Positions 1 through 11,459 of a DNA stretch of 64,000 nt are shown here, one piece after another (position 1 is the stretch's first letter; the number at the start of each line of letters is the position of its first letter). Under the pieces are notes generated by a model, which was not told the origin of the DNA, searched no databases, and worked only from the letters and a program-made list of their open reading frames with translations. The DNA lies in NCBI RefSeq assembly GCF_000276665.1, contig NW_004955417.1, forward strand, positions 24,938,872 to 25,002,871, written 5' to 3'. The position numbers and the translations under genes are program-made. Origin of the DNA: Chinchilla lanigera (taxonomy: Eukaryota; Chordata; Mammalia; Rodentia; Chinchillidae).

Positions 1-2220
1 ATGGACATTAAAATTTGTTTTGTTTTAATAAGTCCATCCTTCTATCAATGCCCCTTATAGACTGTACTATCCTGCTACTAATGGGTGGAAAGGCATGTGG
101 AGAAAAGAAGGGAAGAAAAAACAAAGGGGTAAGTCAGGAAGAAGAGAAGGAGAAAAGACAAATATCAGTAGGTGGAAAACAAACAGGAGATCAGAGTCTG
201 TTGGGATGATTTTTACAGCTTCTATAGTTTTTATTTTTATAATTTAAGATTATTTTATAGTGTTGAGGGGTTTAAGAGAATATTAGTGGGAAAAAGAGAA
301 AGAATTCAGAAGGAGAAAAGTGTGACTGGAGACTGAGTGCAGCTGTGAGGATGTTGGAACCGGTTAACGTGCTGGTAGTTAGTTTATGCTTGGAACTTCT
401 AAAGACAGTTTTGGTGAGAGTTATTCTGACTTACCCATGAAAAAGCCCACTTATGCTAAGGCACTGGTTAATTTTTACTCTCCTTTGCACATGCACAGAC
501 CCCTCCCATCCATGCTTGATGGAAGAAGAAAGGAATAAAGGGAAGATACAAGGATGAAAAGGGAAGAAGAGAAAAAAAGAAGAAAAGAAAAAAGAAGAAA
601 CAATCAAACAAGCAAAAAATGTGATTGCCAAACATAAAATCAAAGTATTCTCACAGTCCCCTTCATACGGCTCTGAGTGCAATTGCAAGTGTCTGAGCTG
701 GTCCCCTTTCCCCAAGGTTTGCTTAGTTGTCTACCTGTGAGCAAAAAGTATTGTTGATCCAGGTGGCCCTCTGTGCCTGCCTTTTGCTCTGGGCATGGCT
801 GACCATATGCTTTTGTATCTGTCCCATCATCTGATCATCCTGATTCATTCTGGAAAGGGAGGATGCAGTGTAATTGCCCCAGCACACCATTCACTGTCAG
901 CTTCTTCTGGGGGCTTCTCATTCCCATTGCTTTCCTGACATGGCAAATTCCACAGCTGCCTCTGTACATTTCCTTCTGCAAGTCTTCTGTTGAGTTTGTG
1001 GCTGGCAGCCCTCTCCCTGCTGATAATCTCTAAACCATGAACTTGGTGGAGATCCAGGGCTTACTGCATTCTGCCAGCATTCAGGATGTCCCACAGCTAG
1101 GAATCCTGGTGGTCAGGGAAGGAGTGGATGAGTACTTGCTTCTGGTCAGTTTGGTCTCTTGTCTCTCCAGGGTCCCTACCCTCACAGATGCTACTCCCAT
1201 GCACAACCCTTGGGCCACAGTTTTCTCAGTGCTCAGATCTAGGCTTCCAATTTGAATAGTGCACTTGTTTTCAAATTCCTAAAGGGCCTTCCTCTGTCCT
1301 CTGACATAATGCAAACTGGCTTTGAGTTTCTCTGATGCCTGGCTTGTGAATATTTCACTTGCTCTGCTCCTCCTCCCAGTGAGGCAGTTAGAAAGACTGA
1401 AAGCCTATTCCATCTGCCTGGTTGCCTCTGAAATAGCTCTCCCACAACAGCAGCATGTATGCCAGACTTGGGATATAAGTGGTGCCGCGGTACAGGAGCA
1501 GTCTGACTTTCCATCCTAAACTCTCCTGATGCTTGATTTTGGTCCAGTGAGTATCTCCTTTCATATGTCTTCCACATTTGGCTTTTTCTACTACCCTGCT
1601 TCAGTGTACCTGCTTTCCTCCTATGCACATATGAGAACCTCCCTCCTTTGTTTCTGCTACCTAGTTGGCCCTGGTCTACAGTATGGAATTTACAATCTTT
1701 ACTCAACTAAATTCATTTGTATATACAAGCCATCCAAGTAACAGTTTCATGGCTCCTAACAATGAATGGGTTAGGTAAGTTCAATAAAGACGGTAACAAG
1801 ACCTGTGTAGATGAAGCCTGTATATTCAGAAATAAATGGAATTTGACAAAATAAGGACAATTTAAGAAACAGATGGCTCCCTGCAAAACTGTAACTGATG
1901 CAGTGCCAAGATAATAAATCTTTGAAAACATATATGTGCTATATAGGAGAAAAAATTAGCAAACTGACATCAAATAAGTGTTCAATAAATATTTACAGAA
2001 TACATTGATTCTTTATAAGTGTAAAATTTGTGCATATGTAAATAATTTAATGGCTCAGTACAAAAGATAAATTCAACAATATGTGGGTGCAGAGGTATTT
2101 TAGAAATTAGAAGATCCTTCTGAATGGTCTATCATATTCATAACAGAAGGTCCTGAGAGAGACAGAGAGATAGACAGAGGAGGTGTAGACAGGTAGAGGT
2201 GAGGAAATTATTAAGAACTA
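1..2220. other. 5' flank, no gene recognised
   Basis: No exon, splice pair or open reading frame above about 155 codons is supported here, and the longer frames lack any recognisable domain. The stretch 720-1720 is pyrimidine-biased and reads like the antisense of a decayed repeat or ERV internal region, but I cannot assign a family. Confidence 0.5.
521..601. repeat. Purine-rich (GAA/GGA)n low-complexity tract
   Basis: Almost pure A/G run with GAAGAA and GAAAAAAG units, and no regular long period. It is a typical degenerate microsatellite. Confidence 0.8.
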
Positions 2221-2224
2221 GGAT

Positions 2225-2305
2225 AAAGGCTGTGGAGTTAGCCTAGTGGTAGAGCATTTGGTTAGCATATCAAGGCCTTTGTTTTCAACCTAGAACCCTC
2301 CCTAA
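2225..2305 (+). mobile_element. Old ID-like tRNA-derived SINE fragment
   Basis: The segment carries an A-box-like run GTTAGCCTAGTGGTAGAGC followed by a B-box-like GTTTTCAACC, spaced as in ID elements. It is diverged and has no clear A-tail or target site duplication, so the call is tentative. Confidence 0.4.
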
Positions 2306-2990
2306 AAGAACAACTGGAAGAAAATGTATAACACCAATGGATAGCTGGACAGTCATCATCAGACTTAAAAGGCCTACAAATAACCTGATGCAATGAATGC
2401 AAAAAGGCACTGTTAAGGCCATATTACTGAAGTCTCACAACATGTGATATATTTTATAAATAAGAAAAGTGTTTTTAATAGAATAAAGTATTGGAATCAC
2501 ATTAAATTTCTCAATAGCAACACGAGCTGGAAGAAAATTGAGCAAAATCCTAATCCTTCCAGGTGAAAATTACTTTCATGCTAGAATTCTATATCCAGCT
2601 AAAATGTCATGTGGCATAAAGGTAGAATTAAATATTTCTTCAGACATGCAATGTCTTATCATTTAATCTATAGTTTATTTTTTTTTCAGGAAATAGTGAG
2701 AGGGCGTATTATACCAAAAAGATAGATAAAGTTTTAAAAAATATTGGTGCCAGAAGAAAGGCTATTATGGAAGTCCCCAGAAAATGGCAAAAAGAAGCTC
2801 ATCATAGCAGCTGTACAACAAGTTTTCTAGTCTAAAAGGAACAATAAGCTTGTGGATCCCAAAGAAAATATTTCTAAGAAAAGCAATAGAAATTAATTGA
2901 ATATTTTACATTTCCACAGAACTAAAAATTCTCAATTTGTTATTATACTGGGACTGGTATGTAGAAAGCTATCCAAAGGTGGGGAGCAAT
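2306..2990 (+). mobile_element. Old L1/HAL1-like ORF1 remnant
   Basis: Around 2580-2660 the sequence resembles the conserved end of an L1-type ORF1 ('TAGAATTCTATATCCAGC', then a phrase like 'ATTTCTTCAGACATGCAATG'). All frames are broken. HAL1 versus L1M cannot be decided by eye, and both boundaries are approximate. Confidence 0.35.
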
Positions 2991-3889
2991 TATTAAACCT
3001 AGGGAAGCATACAGAAAACAAAATTAGTAAAGAAATAAATTTGTTACAATGTAATATGTGACTCAACTGTGAGTAATTATTACAGAGCTATCATAAGATA
3101 AACATTGAATATTACAACCATACTATTATCATATTAAAACCATACTATTATTGAGCTACAAATATAGAAATAAAAATGTATAGGGAGGGGGAAGATGTAG
3201 AGAAAAAAGAGGGAAATCTGTCTTGCATGTTAAGAAATCAAAGAACATTTAAACTGGAAAAATAAAAATCACAATATTGGGGGTTTTGTTACTTAAAAAT
3301 TCAGAGGAGATAAATGAAAAAACATTATAATTATTAAAATAGTTTCCTTATAGAAGTAAAAATGAGTGATGAGGGAAACAGAAGGCTTCTTCTTTTATCT
3401 CATAAACCTACTGAAACCATTTGAGTTTTTTAAAATATGCTTTTATAAATGAAACTTGAAAAAAATAAAGTAACTATGCTTGCGTGTATTCACATGGTGC
3501 CTTCTAAATATGTGTCATTTAAAAAGCCATTCTAATAATTTCTACTTCTCATAGTGTGCATCAAATTAAGGGAACCCACCAGAGAGAACTTTAATCCAAT
3601 AAATATTCATGTGACTGAACAAAGCCAAAAACAAAGTCCAACACTGAGTGACAGCAATTTGTCAAGAAAACTCTCCCAGAGGTGAGGCCATCATGTGGTG
3701 CTGTTCTGCTGTGACTGGTAAAACACCCTTGCTGTATGATATGATCATACCATATCCTGGATTTTGATTTCCCTCCGAGTGTCATCTGAGCTGGATGCTT
3801 GAAAATTAAGATGCACAGGAACAGATGTTTTAGGTATCTGTCAGGCACTGAGCAGATGTTTTGATGTGTCATTCTTTCCTGTAACAGTC

Positions 3890-4335
3890 CATGGATGTCA
3901 CAAGAACAGTGGACTTCTGTAACAAATTACCAAAAAGCTTAGTGCTTTAAAAACACAAAAGTTCATCATTTCACAATTCTGAAGAACAAAAATGAGAAAC
4001 AAAGCTGTTTACATGGCTGAGCTCACAATGAAGGCTCACAGGGAAAATCTTCTCTTGCCTTTTACACTTCCTAGTGCTTGCAAGGCTGCTACTTAGCTTG
4101 TGCTTGTATGACCCCAACCCCTGCCTCTGTCAGGGGTTGCACACTTCTCTCTTCTTGTCCTTGTCTCTCTTCTGTAGGTGTTTCTCATTAAAGTTACTTG
4201 TCATGGGACTTTGAACTTACTAGAAATGATTTAATCTCAAGAATCATTTAATTACATCTCCAAAAACCCTTTTGCTAAGTAAGATCACATTTATAGGCTC
4301 AAGGGGCTAAGGTATGAACATGGCTTCCAGGGGCC
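3890..4335 (-). mobile_element. MLT1-type MaLR solo LTR (antisense)
   Basis: Read in antisense it begins with the MLT1-like terminal sequence (CTGTAACAAATTACCA, TTAGTGCTTTAAAA). It continues through the conserved 'TCTTGCCTTTTACACTTCCT' region and ends near 'GGCTTCCAGGGGCC'. Order and spacing match an ancient MaLR LTR. No internal region adjoins it. Confidence 0.6.
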
Positions 4336-6104
4336 TTCACTCAACTCACTAATAATGAGCAGAAGAATAACTTAGGGAAAAGTATCACTAGCTGTCCCCT
4401 CCAAAGGCATGCCATATTTGGAGAAGCATAAAGTCAAACCTAGAATTTCAGCACTCTGAAAAATGGAACTTGAAAGCAGTCAAGAAAGCATGGAACAAGG
4501 GAGACAATTTCATAAACTGGCCACTAATTATTCACTTTTTAGATTGATCCTCAATCCTTTTCAAACTTTGAGACAATTGCAAACTTGTTTGGCTTGTTGT
4601 CTCTTTCACTATATTTTAAAACAAAAACAACACTGACTTGACGTTCCCAATGCTTTCATTTTTTGGATAAATGAAAATGAACTCTTTTAAGGGCCAGTAG
4701 AAATCTCTCTGGGCAGCATGAGACATTTTTAGCAGACTAACAAGAATGTGTTTAACATAATTTGACAACTTTCTTCCATTTATTTAATCTTTTCTCCTAT
4801 TCTAAAATTGGTGTCAACCTATATTTATTGTAATGTACATCAACCTGTAGAAACTTTTAAAATGATGTTGGTGTTAAGCTTATAATTTTAAAGTATATAC
4901 ACCACCCCACTTAAATGATTCACAGTTAGGAAGATAAAAATACTAAATATTATTTTTCTTCTGCTAACCAACAAATTTATTAGGAAATTAGCCTGAATTC
5001 CATTGCATCACTTGAGGTGTCATTCAATTTCCACTGCATTCCTGTTTAAATGCTGTTTAAAGCTACCCAAGCAAAACAACACATTTATTAAATCTAGGGA
5101 AACCTTAAGAAGAAATACTGCTCAGTTTGCAGGTGCTGAGAGAAATGAATGAGAGAGACTTGGGCCCCATTCAAAGATGCTTGACCCACTTTTATTAACG
5201 CATGGTCTTAAAAATGTTTCTTAGCCTCAGTTTTTTATAGGTATGATGTGGATGCCTGTTTTAATTTAAAATCTACTGTAAGTGCTAAGTTACACAACAT
5301 CTATTAAATCACTAGCACGGTGCCATGCACATTAGCACATGAAAACCATTCCCTAAAAGAAGGTGGTATTATTAGTAATTGTATTATTGCCAGGACACTT
5401 CCATAATGACTGTCCCAGTTTGTAAGAGAATCCTTTGGTCAATCCTTTCCTTCTGTTATTCCAAGCTCATTCTCCTGGATGGTCCATTCATTCCTGAGTT
5501 TCTATTCACAAGTTATTGACTCCTAAATCTCCAAGTTCGTCTGGAGTCTTCACCTTACACTGCTATGCATTTGTGGCACCAGTGTTTGGCTTTCATCAGA
5601 TTTTGCCACTTTTCTGACTTGTCACCCTTCATTATCCTTCTACTCCCTAAATGTAGACTCTCTTAACGATTACATTATTGAGCTTCTCACTCAATGTTCT
5701 GCTTTCATCTGTAAGCCCCATCCTAGGGCTCCCAAAGTTTTAGGTTTTTTTTGACCTAGACACAAGATCTGCTTTCCAAACTTCCTGCTCATAAATTCCA
5801 TCCTGTTATTTCTTTGACTCTTAAACTCAACCAGCCTCCTTATTTTTCCCTTCAAAACTGACTCTTTGCCCATTTTATTTTGTGCAAGTAACATTGTTCC
5901 ATTCATCTATGTTGGAGCTTCGTAGCAATTTTGAAGATCATGTTTCTTGGCAAATCCTCCCTAAAAAGACAGCAGCCCTCTCTGGCCCATGAAAGGCCTC
6001 TCCTTTGACTACTCACTCTTTATAAGCTCCCCCTGTTAGGAAGTCAGAAAGAAAGAGAACTATACGGAATGTAAAAAAATAGGAAACTAAAAAAAAATAT
6101 CAAT
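4336..6104. other. Intergenic stretch, nothing recognised
   Basis: A+T-rich single-copy-looking DNA with no exon-like or repeat signature I can name. A MIR-like phrase near 5290-5340 is too diverged to call. Confidence 0.4.
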
Positions 6105-7500
6105 TCTGGAGAGCAGTGGTGTCAGAAGTGTGAGAGCAATAGAAATGCAGTCTACAAGGTTTTTACCTACTTTCTCTTCCAATACATTTAGTGTTTCTGT
6201 TTTAATATTGAGATCTGTAAACCATTTTGACTTGAGTTTGGTGCATGAAGACATAGGGGTATCCAGAGAGTTCATGAACAAAAACCAAATTGCAGGAGAA
6301 ACACTTGAAAGAATCAATAACTGGGATCTCATCCTACTGAAAAGTTTCTGCACATCTAAAGAAATCACCAGCAGAGTAAAAAGAAAACCCACAAACTTGG
6401 AAAAAATTCTACCTGACTGTCCCTCAGACAAAGGGCTTCTATCTAGAACATATAAAGAATTAAAAAATATCAGCCCCCCCAAATTCAAAGACCCAATNNN
6501 NNNNNNNNNNNNNNNNNNNNNNNNNNNNNNNNNNNNNNNNNNNNNNNNNNNNNNNNNNNNNNNNNNNNNNNNNNNNNNNNNNNNNNNNNNNNNNNNNNNN
6601 NNNNNNNNNNNNNNNNNNNNNNNNNNNNNNNNNNNNNNNNNNNNNNNNNNNNNNNNNNNNNNNNNNNNNNNNNNNNNNNNNNNNNNNNNNNNNNNNNNNN
6701 NNNNNNNNNNNNNNNNNNNNNNNNNNNNNNNNNNNNNNNNNNNNNNNNNNNNNNNNNNNNNNNNNNNNNNNNNNNNNNNNNNNNNNNNNNNNNNNNNNNN
6801 NNNNNNNNNNNNNNNNNNNNNNNNNNNNNNNNNNNNNNNNNNNNNNNNNNNNNNNNNNNNNNNNNNNNNNNNNNNNNNNNNNNNNNNNNNNNNNNNNNNN
6901 NNNNNNNNNNNNNNNNNNNNNNNNNNNNNNNNNNNNNNNNNNNNNNNNNNNNNNNNNNNNNNNNNNNNNNNNNNNNNNNNNNNNNNNNNNNNNNNNNNNN
7001 NNNNNNNNNNNNNNNNNNNNNNNNNNNNNNNNNNNNNNNNNNNNNNNNNNNNNNNNNNNNNNNNNNNNNNNNNNNNNNNNNNNNNNNNNNNNNNNNNNNN
7101 NNNNNNNNNNNNNNNNNNNNNNNNNNNNNNNNNNNNNNNNNNNNNNNNNNNNNNNNNNNNNNNNNNNNNNNNNNNNNNNNNNNNNNNNNNNNNNNNNNNN
7201 NNNNNNNNNNNNNNNNNNNNNNNNNNNNNNNNNNNNNNNNNNNNNNNNNNNNNNNNNNNNNNNNNNNNNNNNNNNNNNNNNNNNNNNNNNNNNNNNNNNN
7301 NNNNNNNNNNNNNNNNNNNNNNNNNNNNNNNNNNNNNNNNNNNNNNNNNNNNNNNNNNNNNNNNNNNNNNNNNNNNNNNNNNNNNNNNNNNNNNNNNNNN
7401 NNNNNNNNNNNNTATTGCCTGTACTGTTCTTTTGCTATTTTGTAAAAGGTTGTCTGTCTGTTAATGTTTTCCTCCTTTTATTTTTAAAATAAAAAATAAA
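6105..7500 (+). mobile_element. 5'-inverted (twin-primed) L1, interrupted by assembly gap
   Basis: Two L1 ORF2 pieces face opposite ways. Positions about 6110-6268 read on the - strand as the ORF2 segment around CTKLKSKW..DLNIKT, homologous to 14250-14370 of the downstream L1. From about 6270 the + strand continues with FMNKNQIAGETLERINNWDL, homologous to 14368 onward. The sense part runs into the gap at 6498 and resumes at 7413 with an L1-like 3' UTR ending in an AAAATAAAAAATAAAAAA tail. This is the classic product of twin priming during target-primed reverse transcription. No convincing target site duplication was found. Confidence 0.75.
6498..7412. other. Assembly gap (915 N)
   Basis: An uninterrupted run of 915 N bases, flanked on both sides by parts of the same L1. 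The long open frame that seems to cross it is an artefact of the N bases. Confidence 0.99.
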
Positions 7501-8969
7501 AAAGTAGAAATGTAGTATACAAGTTACTTTCACAATTTTCTCTTTATCTGGTGTTCTTAGCATTCAATGAGTTACCCAGCCATAAACACTAGTGTACCTT
7601 AAGGGTCAAAGTAACGGATACACAGATTGAGCCACACAGATGTTCCCTAGAGTGTTATTTATATTTTTAATATAAAATATTTAAATTCCAAAAATGGCAC
7701 ATTTATTGATTAAATATTGTTATACATAATAGGTGATGTATACTCTGCAACAAATTAAATTTGATGGAATATTCTATTGATTGCTATGGAAAGATATTGA
7801 TATAAATTTTTGAATTAATAAACAAGATTTGAAAAAGAAGGAATCACACAACCTAAGTGTTATTACTTGCTCTGACTTACTATCAGTGAATTTCTGTACT
7901 TAAATGCGACGATTCTGCTTTTGCTGAGTGCCACAGAGTGCCTGAAAGGAAACCAAAGATGAGACATGGACATAGAGCAATCTAAACAATTTAAACAGCA
8001 TCAATTTTTAAAGAGGCATAAAAGTCAAGAAGACCATTAGATATGAAGTCCAAGCTCACTTTATATGCCTTGTGGCAATTGAAACTGAGTGATTTGCTCT
8101 ATGCCATGCATCTAGTAATGACAGATGTGGAAGCTGAGGCTTCTAAGATCATTGTTTTAATTCTCACTATTTTCTTGTCACTGTTAAACTGACAAATGCA
8201 TCCAGCTGGTACATTTTAAGCATGTGTGAAAATTAATGCAGCCTCAAAGCTTGTGAATATTCATCTTGATAGAAACCAAATAGTATTTTAAGGAAAAAAG
8301 GTCTTAGAAATAATTTATATTTAATTTGTTATTGTTTTTGTTATTTCTTCAGTGGATGACTACACAAACTGCCTAACTTTGAGTCTCTGTTCTTTTGCTG
8401 CAAAACAGAGAGCTACTATCTATCTATTCCTCAGGGCTATTTAGAGGCTTAAACAAGGCAAACTTAAGTCAAGACCAGCACTCAGCCTGCTCATAAAGAC
8501 TGTCATTCAATGCCAACTCTTTCTTCACTCTCCTTGCATTGCTCCTGAAGATGCCAGTTCAGTCACACTGTAAGTTTGTTTTATACACTGACCCGTGTCT
8601 CTCTTGTCCCAAAATTTTTATGTGGAAATCCTGACTCTGAGCACCTCAGAACAAACTGCTATTGATTAAGACACTCAGAATGTGATCCTTTCTAATGGTG
8701 GCCCTGGGAAAGTAACATGCCTAAAATTCTTGTCTGGAGTATTACTTGTAATGGCATCTCTTCGGAACTAATCCTTAATCAGGGCCTATAAGGTCATTCT
8801 TTTCCAGATTCAAGGAAAGTATGTCAAACTTCCCTTTTATCCAACACATGTTATCTTAGTTAACATGTGTTCTCATGAACAAAAAAGGTAAGTAGCTCTC
8901 GACATGAATAATTCTAATTCTAATTTTCCAGTTAGTAAGCTTTGGTTGTTACAAGAGTTGTATGGTAAG
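7501..8969. other. Intergenic stretch, nothing recognised
   Basis: A+T-rich DNA without long frames, splice-paired exons or a repeat family I can identify. Confidence 0.4.
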
Positions 8970-9056
8970 GGAATAGATAGATGGATAGAAAGATAGGAAG
9001 ATAGAAGTGTAGGTAGATAGATGATAGATAGATAGATGATAGATAGATAGATCGAT
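8970..9056. repeat. (GATA)n microsatellite with GGATA/GAAGATA interruptions
   Basis: Many GATAGATAGAT units broken by GATGATA and AGGTAGATA variants. The short antisense frames of alternating Tyr/Leu/Ser/Ile residues are translations of this repeat, not genes. Confidence 0.9.
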
Positions 9057-9534
9057 CTCAATGTCAATATCTATGTCTATGTCAGATCTGCATAATCTAT
9101 ACATATATCTACTCTGCTTTTTAACTACCACAACAATTTTCAGCATTTTTACCAGAACCTTGCTAAAAACACTTTTTTAATAAAATAAGCATGTCATGCT
9201 GCCCTATAAATTTCTGTTTATGAGAATCTGCCAACGATTTATGTGTTATTAAATTCAACTTTTGTTGCATTTTCTAAAGTTCTGTTCAGTTTACCGAACA
9301 TTTGCTTGAGAAACTGTACCAGAAAGGCAATTTCAAGGTGAAAGGTGGCAAAGATGTTTAATCTTTTCCCACTTATTCCCAAACTGCTTTGTCAACAACA
9401 GAAAACCCTATTTGTTCCTTCTCAGTGGGTTTAATCCAAGATGATTGTGGAAGCAAGTGAAGGGCCACATTATGGGAGGCAGTGGGAGGCTCTGTGGCCC
9501 ATGGCCACATCGTGCAATGGACATCCCCTTAGAA

Positions 9535-9546
9535 AAAGCCCAAAGC
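9535..9546. repeat. 5' target site duplication of the full-length L1
   Basis: AAAGCCCAAAGC here is identical over 12 of 12 bases to 15795-15806, immediately beyond the L1 3' end. The preceding TTAGAAAAAG is compatible with an A-rich L1 endonuclease target. Confidence 0.8.
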
Positions 9547-10333
9547 AGGTTGGAGCTGAGCTGAACCTTGCACAGCTTCAGGAATGCCGGTGAGCTGCCA
9601 CCACACCAGCCCCATAAGCTTGGGAGCCAGGCAGAGTCCTGAACAGCTTTAAGGGCCTGGGGGCCACTCCCTGCCCCTCACCCCCTTGGAGCTGAGCTGA
9701 ACTTATGAAGGCTTTGGGAATGCTAGTGAGCCATTGCCTCCCCTCCCCTCCCCAATGAGCTTGGGAGCCAGGCAGAGCCCCAAACAGCTTCAGAGGCCTG
9801 AGGAGCCACTTCCTGCTTCTCTGCCCCTGTTGGAGCTGAGCTGAACTTCAGACAGCCTTGGAAACACCAATGCGCTGGCCCCACCTCTGCCCCACCAGCT
9901 TGGGAGCCAGGCCCAACCCCAGACAACCTCAGGGACCTTGGATGCCATTCCCTGCCCCACTCCGCACCCTCAAGGGAGCTAAGTTGAACCTCAGACAGCT
10001 TCAACAGCTTCAGTGACTATGCACTCACCCCCCGCCCCCACTGGCATGGCAACTGCGCTGGGTCCCAGGCAGTGTCTGCAGCCTCCTGACCATCACCTGC
10101 CCAAGATTACACCCCAGGAGAAACAGGGCTGAAACCCAGACAGCTTTGGGAACCCCTGAGTACAAGCCAAGCTGAGCCCCAGACAGCTGTGGGAGCACTG
10201 GGGATCATATCCCACCCTCACACACCATCAAAGGAGCCCCACTGAGCACCAGGGACTTTTGGGTCCTTGCCCTGCCACTCTGACATCATCCTGGGAGTGA
10301 GGCTAGCTCCAGGGAACCTCTGGAAAACTGAAA
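9547..10333 (+). promoter_or_regulatory. L1 5' UTR with 136-144 bp tandem monomers
   Basis: The anchor GGAGCTGAGCTGAAC starts at 9552, 9688 and 9832, and a diverged version at 9975, giving periods of 136, 144 and 143 bp. A second anchor, AGCTTGGGAGCCAGGC, recurs once per unit in the first three units. A further diverged stretch (10020-10333) leads to the ORF1 ATG. Monomeric 5' UTRs act as the L1 promoter in mouse and rat; promoter activity here is inferred from that analogy. Confidence 0.75.
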
Positions 10334-11414
10334 ATGACAAAATCAAGGAGCAAAATGCAATCACAGACCTCCACCCCAACCAGAATAAATCCAGGAGATA
10401 TCAACACAGAAGAGCTTGGAAGTCATACACTTTATATTTCTGAAATGATAGCAGCTGAAGTAAAGAAACAACTCCATGAAGCCATAGAAGACATCAGATC
10501 AGAAATAATCTCTGAGGTAAAAAGAAATAAATGACATAATGCAAGAATTGCTTAGTACAACTAAAGAGGACATAGAAAATAAAAGAGAGGAACATAATAA
10601 ATTAATGGAAACCTTATATGAACAATATAGAAAAGAACTGGAATACATGAAACAGATTCAAACAGATATCCAGGGTAATAAGACTTCCATCAAAAGCTAG
10701 CAAAAACTGCTTCAATGAAGCTGAAGATAGACTTTCAAACCTTGAAGACAGCATTGCTGAGACTGACTGTAAAAGGAAGGATGTCTTAAAATTAACAAGA
10801 AATCAAGAAATAACAGTTCAATAGCTGCAAGACAAAGCAAAGAAAAGCAATTTAAGATTAATAGATATCAGTGAAACAGCAGGCATCAGGACAAAATGAC
10901 ATAAAAAGACTATTGGTGGAAATAATAGCAGAAAATTTCCCAAGCATGGAAAAAGAATTGGACATCCAGTAAGTGAGGCATACAGAGCTCCAACTAGGCA
11001 TAACCAAAAAAAAAATCTACACCCAGACATATAGTGATCAAGATCCCAGAAATTCAACAAAAGATCAGAATATTAAAAACTGTTAGAGAAAAGAAACAGA
11101 TCCTGTAAAGGAAAGCTCATCAAATCACAGCAAATTTCTCAACACAAAACATCAAGTCAAGAAGAACTTAGAGTGAAATATTTCAGGTCCTGAAAGGAGA
11201 CAACTTCCAACCCAGATTGATGTACCCTGCAAAACTATCCTTCAAAATTAATGGAGAAATGAAATATTTATGTGATAAATATCAACTGAAAAACTTCATG
11301 AGTGCCCAACCAGACCTACAAAGAGTACTAAAAGATATTCTAGAAAGAGATAAAACAGACCACAACTGCAAGAACAGCAATAGAAAGGAACAACCAAGCA
11401 GAGCAAACAATTAA
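10334..11414 (+). pseudogene. L1 ORF1 remnant (RNA-binding chaperone), frameshifted
   Basis: ORF1 proteins coat L1 RNA as trimers. Here the frame opens at the ATG at 10334 with a basic, polar N-terminus (MTKSRSKMQSQ...) and a charged helical stretch, but it stops after 66 codons. Homologous sequence continues in other frames to the conserved C-terminal domain (YPAKLSFKINGEMKYL), readable from 11217 and ending with a stop at 11412-11414. Several frameshifts and in-frame stops separate the parts. The C-terminal domain is of the ordinary L1 ORF1 type. Confidence 0.75.
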
Positions 11415-11459
11415 ACAGAGTGAAACAAGAGGAACCAACAGCAGGAGAACAACATAACA

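Noticed and set aside
6130..7464. A 444-codon open frame on the + strand
   Set aside because: It exists only because 915 N bases are read as open. Its real ends are L1 antisense/sense sequence and an L1 3' UTR.
8873..9146. Two short antisense frames rich in Tyr, Leu, Ser and Ile
   Set aside because: They are translations of the GATA microsatellite.
1..9534. Exons of TNFRSF11B, the neighbour upstream of COLEC10 in human
   Set aside because: No cysteine-rich TNFR repeats or death-domain coding sequence was recognisable on either strand.
10334..11414. The idea that the full-length L1 carries an unusual HAL1-type ORF1
   Set aside because: The C-terminal YPAKLSF...KYL segment is the normal L1 ORF1 C-terminal domain, so there is no need for a chimeric origin.
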